Positions 20,816-31,578 of a stretch of DNA of 64,000 nt are shown here, piece after piece (positions within the stretch are counted from its first letter, which is position 1; the number at the start of each line of letters is the position of its first letter). The stretch is from Pisolithus tinctorius (taxonomy: Eukaryota > Basidiomycota > Agaricomycetes > Boletales > Pisolithaceae), in NCBI GenBank assembly GCA_024663395.1, contig JANFAH010000019.1, positions 372,001 to 436,000 on the forward strand, written 5' to 3'. Position numbers and translations under genes: made by a program. Under the pieces are notes generated by a model that worked only from the letters and a program-made list of their open reading frames with translations, had not been told where the DNA came from and made no database searches.

Positions 20816-22150
20816 TCAGACCCTTGAGGACGAGGCGTGGGCATTGGTGGATAGGTTGTGAAGGGGGCGACGGGAGCGAGTATGAGTGGCGACGGGCAAT
20901 GGAGGCGATGGAGACGGGGGTTCCTTGCTTGCCTGGGTCCAACGTGAACCCTGTCCATTACGGCAGGACCAATGTCCCAAGTAACGACACTGGTAGCAAG
21001 CGTACTTGTAGAGGGGGTGTCCCTCAGGAACCTTGGCATGACCTCCGAGGTAGAAGCGAAGTTGATCAACAGAGATGGGGACGAAGGGAGCCGGAGGGAT
21101 AGGGCTGGTGGAGTGGACTGCATTGTGGTACTCTTTATCCAAACCGGCCCAAGAAGCGTCAGTTAGCAGGTTACACCAACCGGACTCACTTCGTCCCATC
21201 CCCAAGCGTTTAGCTGCTTCCTTAAAAACTGTTGCATTGTCTATAAACTCCAGAGGGGGATCCCATCGGACCTCCTTATTGACGTCAGGCTTCATCTCGG
21301 GGATCACCGGAGGTTCTTTAGGTTTGATCTGCTCTAGAAGTCGAGAAGCAGTCGGGGCAAGGAACTCCCTGACCTGTCGATCACGAAGGTGATGGTAGGC
21401 CCCACCAGTTACTGCTTCTAAAACATCCGCATATCCTTTTTTGAGCATCGAAGTCATGATGACTTTGGCGAGAGGGGCGGTCCCAGACAGCTGGCGAACC
21501 CTTATGCGATTTGTGGCCTGCCCGATTATGTCTGCCACTCTGTAGATTTCAGACAGCACCCCAAAATACTCAACCTGTTCTGGTGTGCACCTGTCAATGT
21601 TGTCCCCTTTGTTGAAGACGTCAAGTGTCCAAGTAACGTCCAGGTAGTCACTTGCTGAGATTGGTAATCTCGGCTCGTCATCCCTGGCAAGGGTGACTGA
21701 GGCGAGAAGGTCGAGGGCAGCACTTCTGGACAAGACTGGATCGGCGGGGCGAACGTTGGGAGTGATGGGAGCATTGGCGGAGGTGGGGGCAGCTGTTCTG
21801 TAATTGGCGTCATTGCGAGACTTCTCTTTACCCTTTCCCTTTCCCTGCTGGTTACTGTCTCCCTCGAGGGGGACTCTGGCCTTGGGGACTGGGACTCTAC
21901 GAACCGAGAAGCCTTGCTGTGGACGTGGTCAGAGAGGGCGGGCGACAGGGGTTGGTACCTCCCACTGGGACACGAGGCTCGAGGTGTCCGACTCAGGAAA
22001 ACCGGAGGAGGAGGTCGGGGGAGGGGAGTGGCGATAGCAGGCAATGGGTGGAATGAGTAAGTTGTCCCCGTCGGCTGAGGGGTCGTAAAGGGATTCTCCA
22101 ACGAGGTCGGCATAATCGTTTTCAGTGTTTACGGAGCGAGGAGAGTCCAT
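20816..22150 (-). pseudogene. Extra frame downstream of integrase in Gypsy A, zinc-knuckle protein
   Basis: Reading on the minus strand after the integrase stop, three overlapping frames together cover about 440 codons. They begin MDSPRSVNTENDYADLVGES, pass through a Pro/Ser-rich region, and continue with SRSAALDLLASVTLARDDEP. The C-terminal half has GMGRSESGWCNLLTDASWAG, DQLRFYLGGHAKVPEG and a knuckle YACYQCRYLGHW. I recall a similar protein associated with agaric retroelements. It is not part of standard Gag-Pol and could be a second nucleic-acid-binding protein. Two frame changes are needed to read it through, so this copy looks broken. Confidence 0.55.
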
Positions 22151-22165
22151 TTAACCTTTGAGGTG

Positions 22166-23689
22166 TCAGGCAAACTTGTACTGGTCGAGGGCTTCCACTG
22201 CGTGGTCTTTTATGTGTTCTTCAGGTTCCCATGTATTGGACGAATGGGGGAACCCTTTCCACTTGACCAGGTACCTGCGCTGTCCTCTGTGACCATCAGT
22301 CTTATGATTCAGTATCGCCTCTACCTCCCACTCGATCTCATCATCAACCAACTTGGGTAAAGGTGCTGCGGGCGCAGTTCCATATACCTCGTTTTCGACA
22401 TAGGGGAGGACACGGGAAGCATGGAACACCGGATGAACCTTCCAGGTTGGCGGGAGGTCCAATCGGAAGGCAACTGGCGACATGACCTGAGTCACTTTGA
22501 AGGGCCCGAGGCGTCTGGGCGCAATCTTGTCGCACTGGTTTTTGATCCTAAGATGGCCGGTGTCAAGGAGAACCTGATCTCCGACTTTAGGCGGTTCATA
22601 TGATCCTTTGCTGCACGAGCGCATTAACTCCTGTGCTTTTTGATGTGCGAGGGTTGCCACGTCCTGAGATGACGTGAGTCGTTCCAGTCTTTTGTCTATG
22701 GATGGAACTGGGGTAAGTCGTTTTTCTGGATAGGGGGAGGGGTCGTAACCAAGGATAAGGGAGAACGGGGTCATTTTATGGACAGAGTGTACGCGAGAGT
22801 TGTGGGTGAATTCAGCAGAAGGGAGTTTTCCTGCCCACGAGTTGGGAAACTCGGAACAGTACAGGCATAGGTAGCCTTCGACCTCTTGATTTACTCGTTC
22901 GCTTTCTCCGTTAGTCTGCGGGTGGTATCCGGTACTTAGCTTGGTTTTCACCCCTATTGCTTTGTAGAGTTCTTTTGTAAATGAGGACGCGAACTGTGGT
23001 CCTTGATCTGAAATGACCGATTCGGGAAGACCAAATCGGGAATAGATGAACTGATGGAAGAGTCGGGCTATGCCGACAGAATCGATGTTCTTATGACACG
23101 GAATGAACAGGGCAGCTTTAGTAAGACCCTGATCGACAACCATGAGAATAGAATCGTATTTTTGTTCCCCAGACATGGGGAGATCTGTGATGAGATCCAT
23201 AGACACCTGTTGAAATGGGAAGGGAGTTTTAGGGGTTTCGTGTGGTACGACAGGCGGTGTCAGCGGGTGAGTGACAACTTTGGTGGTTTGGCAGGATGGA
23301 CATCCTGCAACGTATTTCTTTATGTCAGTTCCCATACCCTCCCACCACACCTCCTTTCGCATTCTGGCGAACATAGCTTTTTGTCCAGGGTGTCCGGCGG
23401 ACTCATGATCGTGATATGAGCGCATGCAGTGGTGACGATCTTCTGGTGGAATATATAAACGGGTAGTTCTGAATCGTTTAGTTCTGTCTTCTGCGATGGT
23501 GATATTGTTGCTAGGTTCCGGGCCTGTCGAATCCTTTGATGTATTGTTCTTGATGCGTTCATACAGGTCTGTGGATATAGCGTAAACTCCAGGAGCTCCT
23601 TTTATGGGTTCCCTCATGGGGCGAGCTTTGCTGGTCCCACTCTCCTTTGGGGTTTCCTCAATTGGGTGAGAGTAGGGTTTGTTTTTCAA
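22166..23689 (-). CDS. Gypsy A integrase with C-terminal chromodomain
   Basis: A 507-residue frame. The zinc-binding HHCC region is seen as HHCMRSYHDHESAGHPG with CPSCQTTK. The DDE core is seen as SMDLITDLPMSG, ISDQGPQFASSF and YHPQTNGESERVNQEVEGYL. Linker motif GPFKVTQV and WKVHPVFHASRVLPY follow, then a chromodomain EWEVEAILNHK ... YLVKWKGFPHSSNTWEPEEH. Integrase inserts the retrotransposon cDNA; chromodomains direct it to histone-marked chromatin. It follows the reverse-transcriptase frame in the same phase, separated by one stop (TGA at about 23690), so it was part of one Pol polyprotein. Confidence 0.93.
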   Translation of the reverse strand: MKNKPYSHPIEETPKESGTSKARPMREPIKGAPGVYAISTDLYERIKNNTSKDSTGPEPSNNITIAEDRTKRFRTTRLYIPPEDRHHCMRSYHDHESAGHPGQKAMFARMRKEVWWEGMGTDIKKYVAGCPSCQTTKVVTHPLTPPVVPHETPKTPFPFQQVSMDLITDLPMSGEQKYDSILMVVDQGLTKAALFIPCHKNIDSVGIARLFHQFIYSRFGLPESVISDQGPQFASSFTKELYKAIGVKTKLSTGYHPQTNGESERVNQEVEGYLCLYCSEFPNSWAGKLPSAEFTHNSRVHSVHKMTPFSLILGYDPSPYPEKRLTPVPSIDKRLERLTSSQDVATLAHQKAQELMRSCSKGSYEPPKVGDQVLLDTGHLRIKNQCDKIAPRRLGPFKVTQVMSPVAFRLDLPPTWKVHPVFHASRVLPYVENEVYGTAPAAPLPKLVDDEIEWEVEAILNHKTDGHRGQRRYLVKWKGFPHSSNTWEPEEHIKDHAVEALDQYKFA

Positions 23690-23692
23690 AGA

Positions 23693-25108
23693 TCATAGTC
23701 GTGCAGGGAGACGGTTGATGCTGGCGAGTCGGTTTATTTTTAACTGCTTTTGTATTTTTGTCAATGAAAACAGGGGGGAAATGAGACGAATTTGTGGTTT
23801 TGAAGCATCCACCCCCTCCGAAAGCCAAAGGTTCGCCAGAAGAACCGTGGTCATGGGCATGGGTTCCTCAGTGAGGTGCTTGCGAGAGAGAGTATTGGTG
23901 GGAACCTGGAGTTGGCCGGCCTGCCAAGAAAACTTGATCGGGTAGGATTGTACAGTGGCAGCCCACCTCGCCTGTCGAGGTGTTAACTGCTGCGGTTCTC
24001 TGTAATACTCAAGGTTTTTGTGGTCGGTAAAGACAACCGTAGGTTCGACAGGGGAAAGGAGATAGGGACGGAAAGCCTTGAGAGCACGTATGACCGCAAG
24101 CATTTCCAGGTCATAGACTTGATAGCACTGTTCCGTGCCGACGAGGGATTGTGAAAGGTACGAACAGGGATGCCACTCATCATCAGCTTCTTTCTGCGCA
24201 AGGACTGCTCCAGTCCCGAGTTTAGAAGTGTCAGTGAAGAGTGCGAACGGTTTGGAGAAGTCGGGGATAGTGAGGACCGGGGAAGAGCATAACAAAGCCT
24301 TCAGCTTGTTAAAGGCGGCTTGTCGCTCCCCAGTCCACTGATAGGAGACCCCTTTCTTGGTGAGATCATGGAGAGGGCGTGCGACGCTTGAGAACGAAGG
24401 TATAAACTTCCAGTAGAAGTTACAGAACCCTAGAAACCTGCGAAGGCCGGTCAGATTTTCAGGGGGTTCCCATGTCGATATAGTGTCGGTTTTCGTCGGG
24501 GAAGTTTCCATTCGCCCTTTTCTGATGATCATCCCCAGAAACTCCACCTCTTCGGCTTTGAAGCAACACTTGCTGATCTTTAAGCGAAGCTCCTCCTTCT
24601 CGCATATTTGCAGAAATTCTTCGACGCATCTCCAGAGTTCTTCTATAGTCTTGGCATGAACAACAACGTCATCCATGTAGCCGACCTGCTTTCCACATTG
24701 CTTTTCAAAGGTTTTGTCCATATAACGCTGGAAAGAGGGCGGTGAGTTACATTGACCGAAGAACATTACCGTCAGTTTGAAGAGTCCTCGTGGGGTTATA
24801 AAAGCCCCCTTCCACTCATCTCCTTCTTTAACACATAGGTTGGTGAAGCCCCAACGAATGTCGAACTTGGCGTAATACTTTGACTCGACTAGTTTGTCAA
24901 AGAGTGCTTGCGCGTTCAGCAAGGGGTGGGTGTCCTGAACAGTAAAGGAATTTAGATATTGATAGTCTTGAATTAGCCTTTTCTTTCTGTCCTTCTTTGC
25001 TACAAAGAAGACTGGGGCCACTTGCGGAGAGGTCGACGGTCGAATCTTTTTGCATTTAAGGTTTTCGTCAAGAAATTCATCTAGGACTTTCAGTTCATCA
25101 GGGGACAT
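23693..25108 (-). CDS. Gypsy A reverse transcriptase and RNase H
   Basis: A 471-residue frame. The RT catalytic box is YMDDVVVHAK; other RT blocks are FFVAKKDRKKRLIQDYQYLN and AFITPRGLFKLTVMFFGQCN. The RNase H region follows with FALFTDTSKLGTGAVLAQ and FTDHKNLEYYREPQQL. The enzyme copies element RNA into DNA. The frame continues upstream through a TGA (just before LRDNFKPKKAAVYPM) into the protease, so the complete Pol is interrupted. Confidence 0.93.
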   Translation of the reverse strand: MSPDELKVLDEFLDENLKCKKIRPSTSPQVAPVFFVAKKDRKKRLIQDYQYLNSFTVQDTHPLLNAQALFDKLVESKYYAKFDIRWGFTNLCVKEGDEWKGAFITPRGLFKLTVMFFGQCNSPPSFQRYMDKTFEKQCGKQVGYMDDVVVHAKTIEELWRCVEEFLQICEKEELRLKISKCCFKAEEVEFLGMIIRKGRMETSPTKTDTISTWEPPENLTGLRRFLGFCNFYWKFIPSFSSVARPLHDLTKKGVSYQWTGERQAAFNKLKALLCSSPVLTIPDFSKPFALFTDTSKLGTGAVLAQKEADDEWHPCSYLSQSLVGTEQCYQVYDLEMLAVIRALKAFRPYLLSPVEPTVVFTDHKNLEYYREPQQLTPRQARWAATVQSYPIKFSWQAGQLQVPTNTLSRKHLTEEPMPMTTVLLANLWLSEGVDASKPQIRLISPLFSLTKIQKQLKINRLASINRLPARL

Positions 25109-25344
25109 GGGATATACCGCTGCCTTCTTTGGCTTGAAATTGTCTCGGAGTCATATTTCATGGTCCAACTCCGGTCGATGTTTGGGGAGTGGTATATCTT
25201 CTTCTGCGAAGACCTTGGTGAATTTCTTGTACCGTTCGGGAAGTCGAACCTCTTCTTTTCCGGCAGCTTGTGCGGCTTCTAATTCTGTGGAAAGAGTAGT
25301 TTTGTTGACCTCGACAACTGGTTCATTGAGGGGGACCGGTTTGA

Positions 25345-25770
25345 TCAGTGGTTTTTCTGGATATTCGAAACCATCATCCCAACATGTAATCTTACCGGTT
25401 TCCAGTTCATGCGGGGCTTGTATTCTTTAAGGAATGGCATTCCGAGGAGCACATGTTCTTTCCCGACGAGGGGTCTGACATAGCACTTGACTCGCACGAT
25501 TCGTTCCTTGATTTCCATCTTGATGGTACATTTCCGGGAAACCCATTCTTGGTCTTTTCCGGTGAAGGACATTGTTTTGAACTTTTGTTTGACCTGATAA
25601 GTGGGTATTTGAAGTTTCTGCACCATCGCCTCGGAGATGAGGGAGACTTCCATGCCTGAGTCGATACAGGCCCAAATTCCTGCTTTGTAGTCGGGTAGAA
25701 TGACGAGTCCGAGAGGGGAACGAATTCGCATATTTGACTCATCATCTATAGAAGTACATTTAGCCGACAA
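25345..25770 (-). CDS. Gypsy A aspartic protease region
   Basis: Frame containing WACIDSGMEVSLISEAMVQK, where D-S-G is the catalytic motif of retropepsins, and later VLLGMPFLKEY. The protease matures Gag-Pol. It is continuous with Gag upstream, and downstream with the connector ending ELDHEI before the RT. Confidence 0.82.
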   Translation of the reverse strand: MSAKCTSIDDESNMRIRSPLGLVILPDYKAGIWACIDSGMEVSLISEAMVQKLQIPTYQVKQKFKTMSFTGKDQEWVSRKCTIKMEIKERIVRVKCYVRPLVGKEHVLLGMPFLKEYKPRMNWKPVRLHVGMMVSNIQKNH

Positions 25771-27227
25771 AATTGAAACAGGACTGACTGATGCAGGAGT
25801 AGGTTCAGCAGTCCTCTTTAAAAACCCAACAGCTTCTTTTCCTCGTCATTAGCTTCTCTGTCTCCCACGTAGGCAGTCTTACTGCCATCTTCGGAGACGA
25901 CGATATGAACATTTGAAAGGGCTTTGTTTTTGCAGTCACTCTTGTAGTGACCCTTCTTGTTACAATTATAGCAGGTGACGTCAGCGACGGAGCGCCTTAC
26001 ATTCTTCTTTCATTTATTGACATCCATCGCATTGGGATCTCGGTTAGCACTTCGGAAATGAATGTACTTCCTTTCGTGCTGAGATTCCTTCCCTTCTAGG
26101 ATATGCTTCATAGCGATCGTGGTTCTTGCTTCTCCCACGACCTTGATCCATTCCAACACGGTGATAGGGGCTCGTCCGCAGTTAAGGATCCAGTCTCAAT
26201 ATTCCTTGGAGAGACCTTTTCCAAAGAAGATTCCTGCTTCATGGGACTCCTCTTTCAGCTGGGCTTTGTTAACGAGACCTGTAAACTCCGCGATGTAGGC
26301 TTCAAGTTCGCATGCTCCCTGTTCGATGCTCGAAAGACGGAGGATGGCTAGGGCAGTCTGGTTGCCGGACTTGAAGGTGGCTTTGAGTCTATCAACGAAA
26401 ACCTGGAAGGTATCCATGTAGTAGATAGTCCCATCATTGAGGCAGTTTTCGTTCTGGTAGTTATCGGTGAACGAGACAGCAGCTCCCTTTGTCATGTAAG
26501 TCAGGGTGAAAGCAATTTTAAGCGAGTTGTTGCTGTAAACATGTTGATTGAGGTTTAAGTAACCTTCTACTTGTGTGAGCTACGTCTGAAGACTGTTGTG
26601 GCTTCCGTCATATTCTCCTGGTCTGCCAATGTTAAATTCCCGGCCCCCATTCGGAGGACGTGGGTGGTAATCGTCGTCCTCATCGTACTTGGACTTTCCC
26701 TTACTGCCGCTATCTGGGTAGGGCTCTGGGGGTACATCCTTTCTGAAGTTCCGACCATACCAATCCTTTAGCATCCTTTGGGTGGGGATGCTACTGGGGA
26801 AAGGATCCCTGGCTTGGGCGACCAATCGTCTCGCTTCTTCGGCCAAGCGGTGGTGTTGCTCCTCAAGCTGTTGACGCACTTCATCCTCTGAGAAAACTCT
26901 TTGAGGCATTTCCGGAGCAGACTCTCCGTGTCCTTGCATCATCGACATTATGGGTGTTTGCGCTTCTTCCTGTTCTTCTTTGAGGACCGATCCATAAGAA
27001 GTACTAGACTTCTGATCTTCTTCTTCTGAACTTAAAGCAACTTCTTCTTTGCGGTAATGCGAAAGAAACAATATTCGAGGGTTTGTTGCTGAGTAAGAGG
27101 GTCCAAGTCGACCAAGTGGAATGGGAGGTAAAGGAGGACTCCTTCCTAGTCCTAGCGGATTAGTTCGAGGTGGGACTGGAGGCTTACTCTTCTTGGATGA
27201 AGACACTTTAACGGATAGTGACAACAA
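25771..27227 (-). pseudogene. Gypsy A Gag, interrupted by stops
   Basis: Starts MLSLSVKVSSSKKSKPP at 27227. A basic/proline-rich N-terminus is followed by GREFNIGRPGEYDGSHNSLQ, a TAG where TGG (Trp) would fit, then the capsid-like region YMDTFQVFVDRLKATFKSG and LEAYIAEFTGLVNKAQL. A TGA after GKGLSKEY and another after AMDVNK fit CGA codons. The nucleocapsid knuckle CYNCNKKGHYKSDC lies near 25920-25960. Gag packages the element RNA in virus-like particles. This copy cannot make full-length Gag without readthrough. Confidence 0.8.
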
Positions 27228-27444
27228 CAGCTGAGGGAGGGTTTACAATCTGAAGATAACCTGTCAGCAAAAGGGGAGAAAGATTCCGGACTCTAGGGAG
27301 GCGATCTATTAATCCCTGTTGGGAGCCTGTAGAGCGTTAAGCCGGTGAGAAAGGTTTGAAGTTCTTGGTTTGTTGAAACACAGTAACCGAAGGACGAGTT
27401 TGACTTTTTCGAAGAGGTCGAACAAGTCCCAGAAAGCTGTATGG

Positions 27445-27456
27445 AGTTTTTCGATT
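27445..27456 (-). promoter_or_regulatory. Self-priming primer-binding site of Gypsy A
   Basis: One base inside the 5' LTR the element RNA reads AATCGAAAAACT. This is the exact complement of AGTTTTTCGATT, the inferred first 12 bases of the transcript (27675 to 27664). No tRNA 3'-end complement (TGG...) is present here. Confidence 0.75.
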
Positions 27457-27457
27457 T

Positions 27458-28153
27458 TGTTATGCTCGTGACGAGTGACTTCGTCAAATGGACTAGGCAT
27501 GAATGTCACGAGGAGGATCTACAGGCCGAACTTATCATAACCCCTATGGTCAACCCTTGTTATTGACGAGTACTGGCAGAGGTTCCTTCTGCTAGCGAGT
27601 TCTTCTGAGATTGCGATGAGGAGGGAACAGAGTACGAGTCAAAGATGATGGGTGATTGCAAGTAATCGAAAAACTGGGGATACAAGGTATGATACTACCT
27701 AGCTATATACCCGTCGAGGGTTTGTATCGTACACACATCCACAGTCAATCATAAACAAGTAAACGGTGAAATAGGAATGAGTCAGGTACTGCGGAGACTG
27801 CCAAACCGGCTGCGGACACAGTCCGCAGCGAGGGGCGTCAGTACCGAGAGAAAGGAACGGAACATACAGTCAATAAACACGAGTCAGAGGGCGGTCGGAG
27901 CAGGAAGTAAACATAAACGAAATACATGTCCATCAGCTGCGGGTGCAGCTACGAGTCAGGGTGATGAGGGCATACACAGCATCAGTTGGTATTGGAAATA
28001 CCACCACCGCTGGTGATCCGAAGGCTACACGAGCCTTGAGACCGAGGACGACCATGGCGAGGACAATCGACACGACGAGGCACGTGACACATGTGACTTG
28101 ACGTTTAAGGGAAAAGGACGAAAAAGGAAGTAGACCCCTGAGCAGGCATAACA
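27458..28153 (-). repeat. 5' LTR of Gypsy A
   Basis: 696 bp with inverted ends TGTTATG/CATAACA. Contains a TATA box and the inferred transcript start. Confidence 0.95.
27664..27709 (-). promoter_or_regulatory. LTR promoter: TATA box and inferred transcript start of Gypsy A
   Basis: Minus-strand TATATAG lies around 27709-27703. About 30 bases downstream is AGTTTTTCGATT, which pairs with the primer-binding site. The spacing supports transcription starting near 27675, giving U3 of about 478 bp and R-U5 of about 218 bp. Confidence 0.65.
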
Positions 28154-29516
28154 GAATATATGCAGCTCCCTACAGCTGAACAACACCAGTGCTGCATAGC
28201 AGCCTTCATCAATGCAACAAACAATGAGGTGCTAGCATCAGCTGTCTGTATCATTTGCATGTGGGAGCTATTGCATAAAGAAGGTAAGGCATGCAAGGAC
28301 CTGAGAAACGTAAAAGCTGAGAGGCACACCAGGGAACTTGATCATCATTCAAGACATCCCACATGTTTGATGTCATCTGAGACCAGTGACAGCACATCCC
28401 ACACACCAGCTGTGGGACAGACTTCTGTTGACAGCATGCATATAGATGAGGACAGGAAAGGTTGGGTGTGCCAAGAATGTTTTTGAGCACTGCATGCAGA
28501 TCACATGCCAAGATACACAATGAACAATAACTTGTGGATAGGCAATGTGCTGTTGTTGTTGCAAAAGCTGAACTTTGTGGAGAGCCTGCTAATTGCATGG
28601 CACTATCCTTGGTGTTATGTCTTCAAGTTATATCTGAGGGATGCCACTTGCTCACAAAATCCACAGCACCTACAACAGGCCATGGCAGGAAACATCACAT
28701 TGTATGAAATTAATGTCTCTGCCATAGTAGAAATGCTTGAAGGCAGATTGCTGCTGCAGACTGTCCAGACACTGAGCAGTATTTTGGTGATTACTTTGGT
28801 TGGCATGAAACAACTACCAAAAGATTGGCTGTCTCGCATGTTTTGAGTGTGCCAGGATGTGGTTCTTGATGTATTGAAGTGGCTGCAGGTGAACAATGAG
28901 AACTACAGTGATGTTACAATATCCCAGGAACATATCTTGACCCTACTGGAGGATGGCATATCTGCTGAGATTGAGGTGATGATCCAATATCAAGATAGTG
29001 AAGATGCTGCCATTCAGGAAAGAGAAGGGTACATGATGAATGAGTACATGGCATATGAAGGTGAGTTTGCAAAACTGAATGTGGTGATTGTGAATGCCAT
29101 TGAAAAATGTCCCACCACAGAAATGGATGATGCAAATGACTCACCTATAGTGGATGAGGAGAGAGATCAAACCACAGATGTGAATGAGGGGGATGGTGTG
29201 AGCAAAAGTATGTCTTCAAGGCATGTAATGCAAACAGCAAGTTCATGCATATGAAACAGATATTGGTGATGTTATGCCACTACATGTCCTTGGAGTGGCA
29301 GATGTTGAGCAGATGAGAGTGTCCTCTTCCAAGCTGATGGCACATGTACTTGCAAATTTCAATGATAACACTGCAGAGGGAGGATATATCATGCACCATG
29401 GAAATGTGCTGATCAATGACTTCCCTGCCTCCCCCTTGTCACCTGCCACATGCAACCCACTTGGCACTGCATTCCCAGTGCTTTTTCCTTATGGAAAGGG
29501 TGCTATTGAGGCTGAA
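28154..29516 (+). pseudogene. Helitron protein remnant, N-terminal half
   Basis: Mostly one reading direction with scattered stops. Blocks typical of agaric Helitron Rep/helicase proteins appear in order: MQLPTAEQHQCCIAAFINAT, GWVCQECF then LHADHMPRYTMNNNLWIGN, KLNFVESLLIAWHYPWCYVF, MAGNITLYEINVSAIVEML, KQLPKDWLSRMF and VVLDVLKWLQVNN. The final block is TAFPVLFPYGKGAIE. TGA codons after ECF and SRMF fit CGA. Helitrons move by rolling-circle replication. The Rep nuclease domain that should follow is missing; another element sits at that place. Confidence 0.72.
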
Positions 29517-31578
29517 CATTGTGAGTCAAAGTGTGGTTCAGTGGTAGAAACCAACCAAAACCAACACAAAAGACAATAAGAGCAAGTGGTGGTGTGCCTA
29601 TGCAGTACCTAGATGGTAGAACCTGTTATCTGGGTGGGTTTTTGTGAGCTACAACACTCAAAGACAAGTGCTGAGGGTTGGGGGTGCTCCTAATGAAGAG
29701 GGAGCAAGAATGTGATAGAAAGTGATAGGGTAGACTGCTGTCAGCCTACAGAAGGATGGATGGTGACTTAATTTGATGCTCTGAGCTGCACTGAGCTCAG
29801 GGAGGACTTGGAGTGAAGTAGATTGATGATAGATGATAATAAGCAAAGTAGACAATAGCTAGACCCTTAATAAAGTCTCAACTATCAAAGCTGCTGAATG
29901 GAAAAGAGGAAGTGAGTTAAGTGCACGTTAAAGGTTTTTAGCACCTGTGTATGGCATTCCGGTTTTCGTCGTATCTCCACCATTTCCAAAGATATTGACT
30001 CCGTGCCCATGCTCGCTTAAAGTGCTCAGCCCCACGATTCTTCCTTCCAAATTTGGAGAGGATCCTCACACCCTACATGTTTCTACAGCACTCCATCCAT
30101 CAGATGCTCATTTCGCGAAGTCCATCAGTCATGGCCACCTCTTCGTCAATCATCTCACTTGTCTCATTTGCCAGAGACAATGGCTATGTATATCTGCCAG
30201 GTGTTCCCACAAGCTTCCATCCTGAAGCCCCCTGGTTCATCCCATTGTTGTCAGCCCCATCTTGTCCCATGCAGCTTGGTCAGCATGTTCTCCTTGTCAG
30301 TATGACTTCCAGAAGGACATTCTTTGGTCACCTCAGGTCTGTCACTTGGTTGGAAAGGTCTTATGTGGTCATTTCAGTCTCTCCTCTTGATGAAGCATAT
30401 GGATCGTTCCTCCCTGCTCCCTGCACCATCTTTATTCCAATCTTGTCCATCATTCTTCCTGCATTGTGACAGCTGCAGTATAACCTACTGTCCTCCAGCC
30501 TCCCTGATCGCATCCATGATGAGTATGACGTGCATCTTGCCTTCCTACTGCAAGATCCAGCAGAAGACATCCCCCCTTCTCCTCCTCCTCCATCAGAGCC
30601 CCATCCATGAAGTTTTTGTTAACTTTGCTGAGAGGATGAAAGGGTGGGAGACATGATCGTGTATGCTTCCCATTGCCCCACAGACCCCTAATGCCCTAGC
30701 CCCCCTTTGATGCCTGACTCATGCCCTTCAATTCTGGAATTAATACTTCCCTATCTGGAAACACTGTCCATCTGTCATGCCATCTTTGGATTTAGAGATG
30801 TCTCTGCCGAGATCTGACTTGCATCGCCACCCCCTAATGTGATATCAGTGTGCTTACTCAGTTTCTGACTCTGTTTGACTCATTCTGTGATATTTTGACT
30901 ATCCTTGACTCATTCATTGCCAATACTTACCAATCCTCTTTGCTTGCTTACTTTTCATTTCTCGCTTACTCATCATGATTACTCAGTCCTTACTCATTAC
31001 TTACCAAGTGTTTGTGCCCTGTTTGTCACAAGCTGTGCTCCCCCCATAGTATATAAACCCCCATGTACCTAGCTACCAGGAAGCAATTCGGAAGCAGTCC
31101 AGCAGTCAGTCCAGTGCCTATCTCATTGTCGACAGTTGAGGCTCCATGAAGGGGTCTATCTGTCATCATTCATATACTTGGTAGTTGAGGCTCATTCAGA
31201 AGAGTCTATCTGCCTCCATCATTCATCTGAAGCTTTATCCCCACACTTAGTCAGCAAGTTTGCTTAGTCACCCATCCACTCCTGTGTAACTCATCATCGA
31301 CTTGTGCCAGGAGCATATTCTATCAAAAGTCCATTACCCCCAAGTACTTTTGGCTGAACACCTTCACTCCATTCAGCATCCCCTTCTCAATCATCATCCA
31401 TTCATCTTCTCCTGCATAACTCGTCAACGACTTGCACTAGGAGCACCTGCCATTAAAGTTCCCCCTCTTAGGTTTTCTGCACTCCAGGTTCCATGGAGGC
31501 AAACCACCACTTGCTTGTATTTGTCTTTGGTGTTGGATTTGTTTGGTTTACACCAGCTTTCCACACTTTGACTCACAG
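29517..31578. mobile_element. Two-kilobase element with 17-20-bp inverted ends, CACTA-like (unclassified)
   Basis: TGTGAGTCAAAGTGTGG at 29520-29536 is perfectly inverted at the right end just before 31578. Including the flanking CAT/CAC the ends read CAYTGTGAGTC, reminiscent of CACTA-type termini. No clear target duplication flanks it. Inside, a broken + frame around 30143-30600 reads SFARDNGYVYLPGVPTSFHP and DRIHDEYDVHLAFLLQDPAE, whose family I do not know. A promoter-like AGTATATAAACCC lies at about 31050. No transposase is seen, so it would be non-autonomous. Confidence 0.5.

Larger units (their letters stand above)
20100..28153 (-). mobile_element. Ty3/Gypsy chromodomain LTR retrotransposon 'Gypsy A'
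   Basis: Structurally complete element of 8054 bp with two 696-bp LTRs that start TGTTATG and end in CATAACA or CGTAACA, flanked by 5-bp GAATA duplications. Gag, protease, reverse transcriptase-RNase H and integrase with chromodomain lie in the usual Gypsy order on the minus strand, with an extra frame between integrase and the 3' LTR. Several stops interrupt the coding region, mostly TGA where CGA fits and TAG where TGG fits. It is inserted in a Helitron coding region. Confidence 0.95.
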
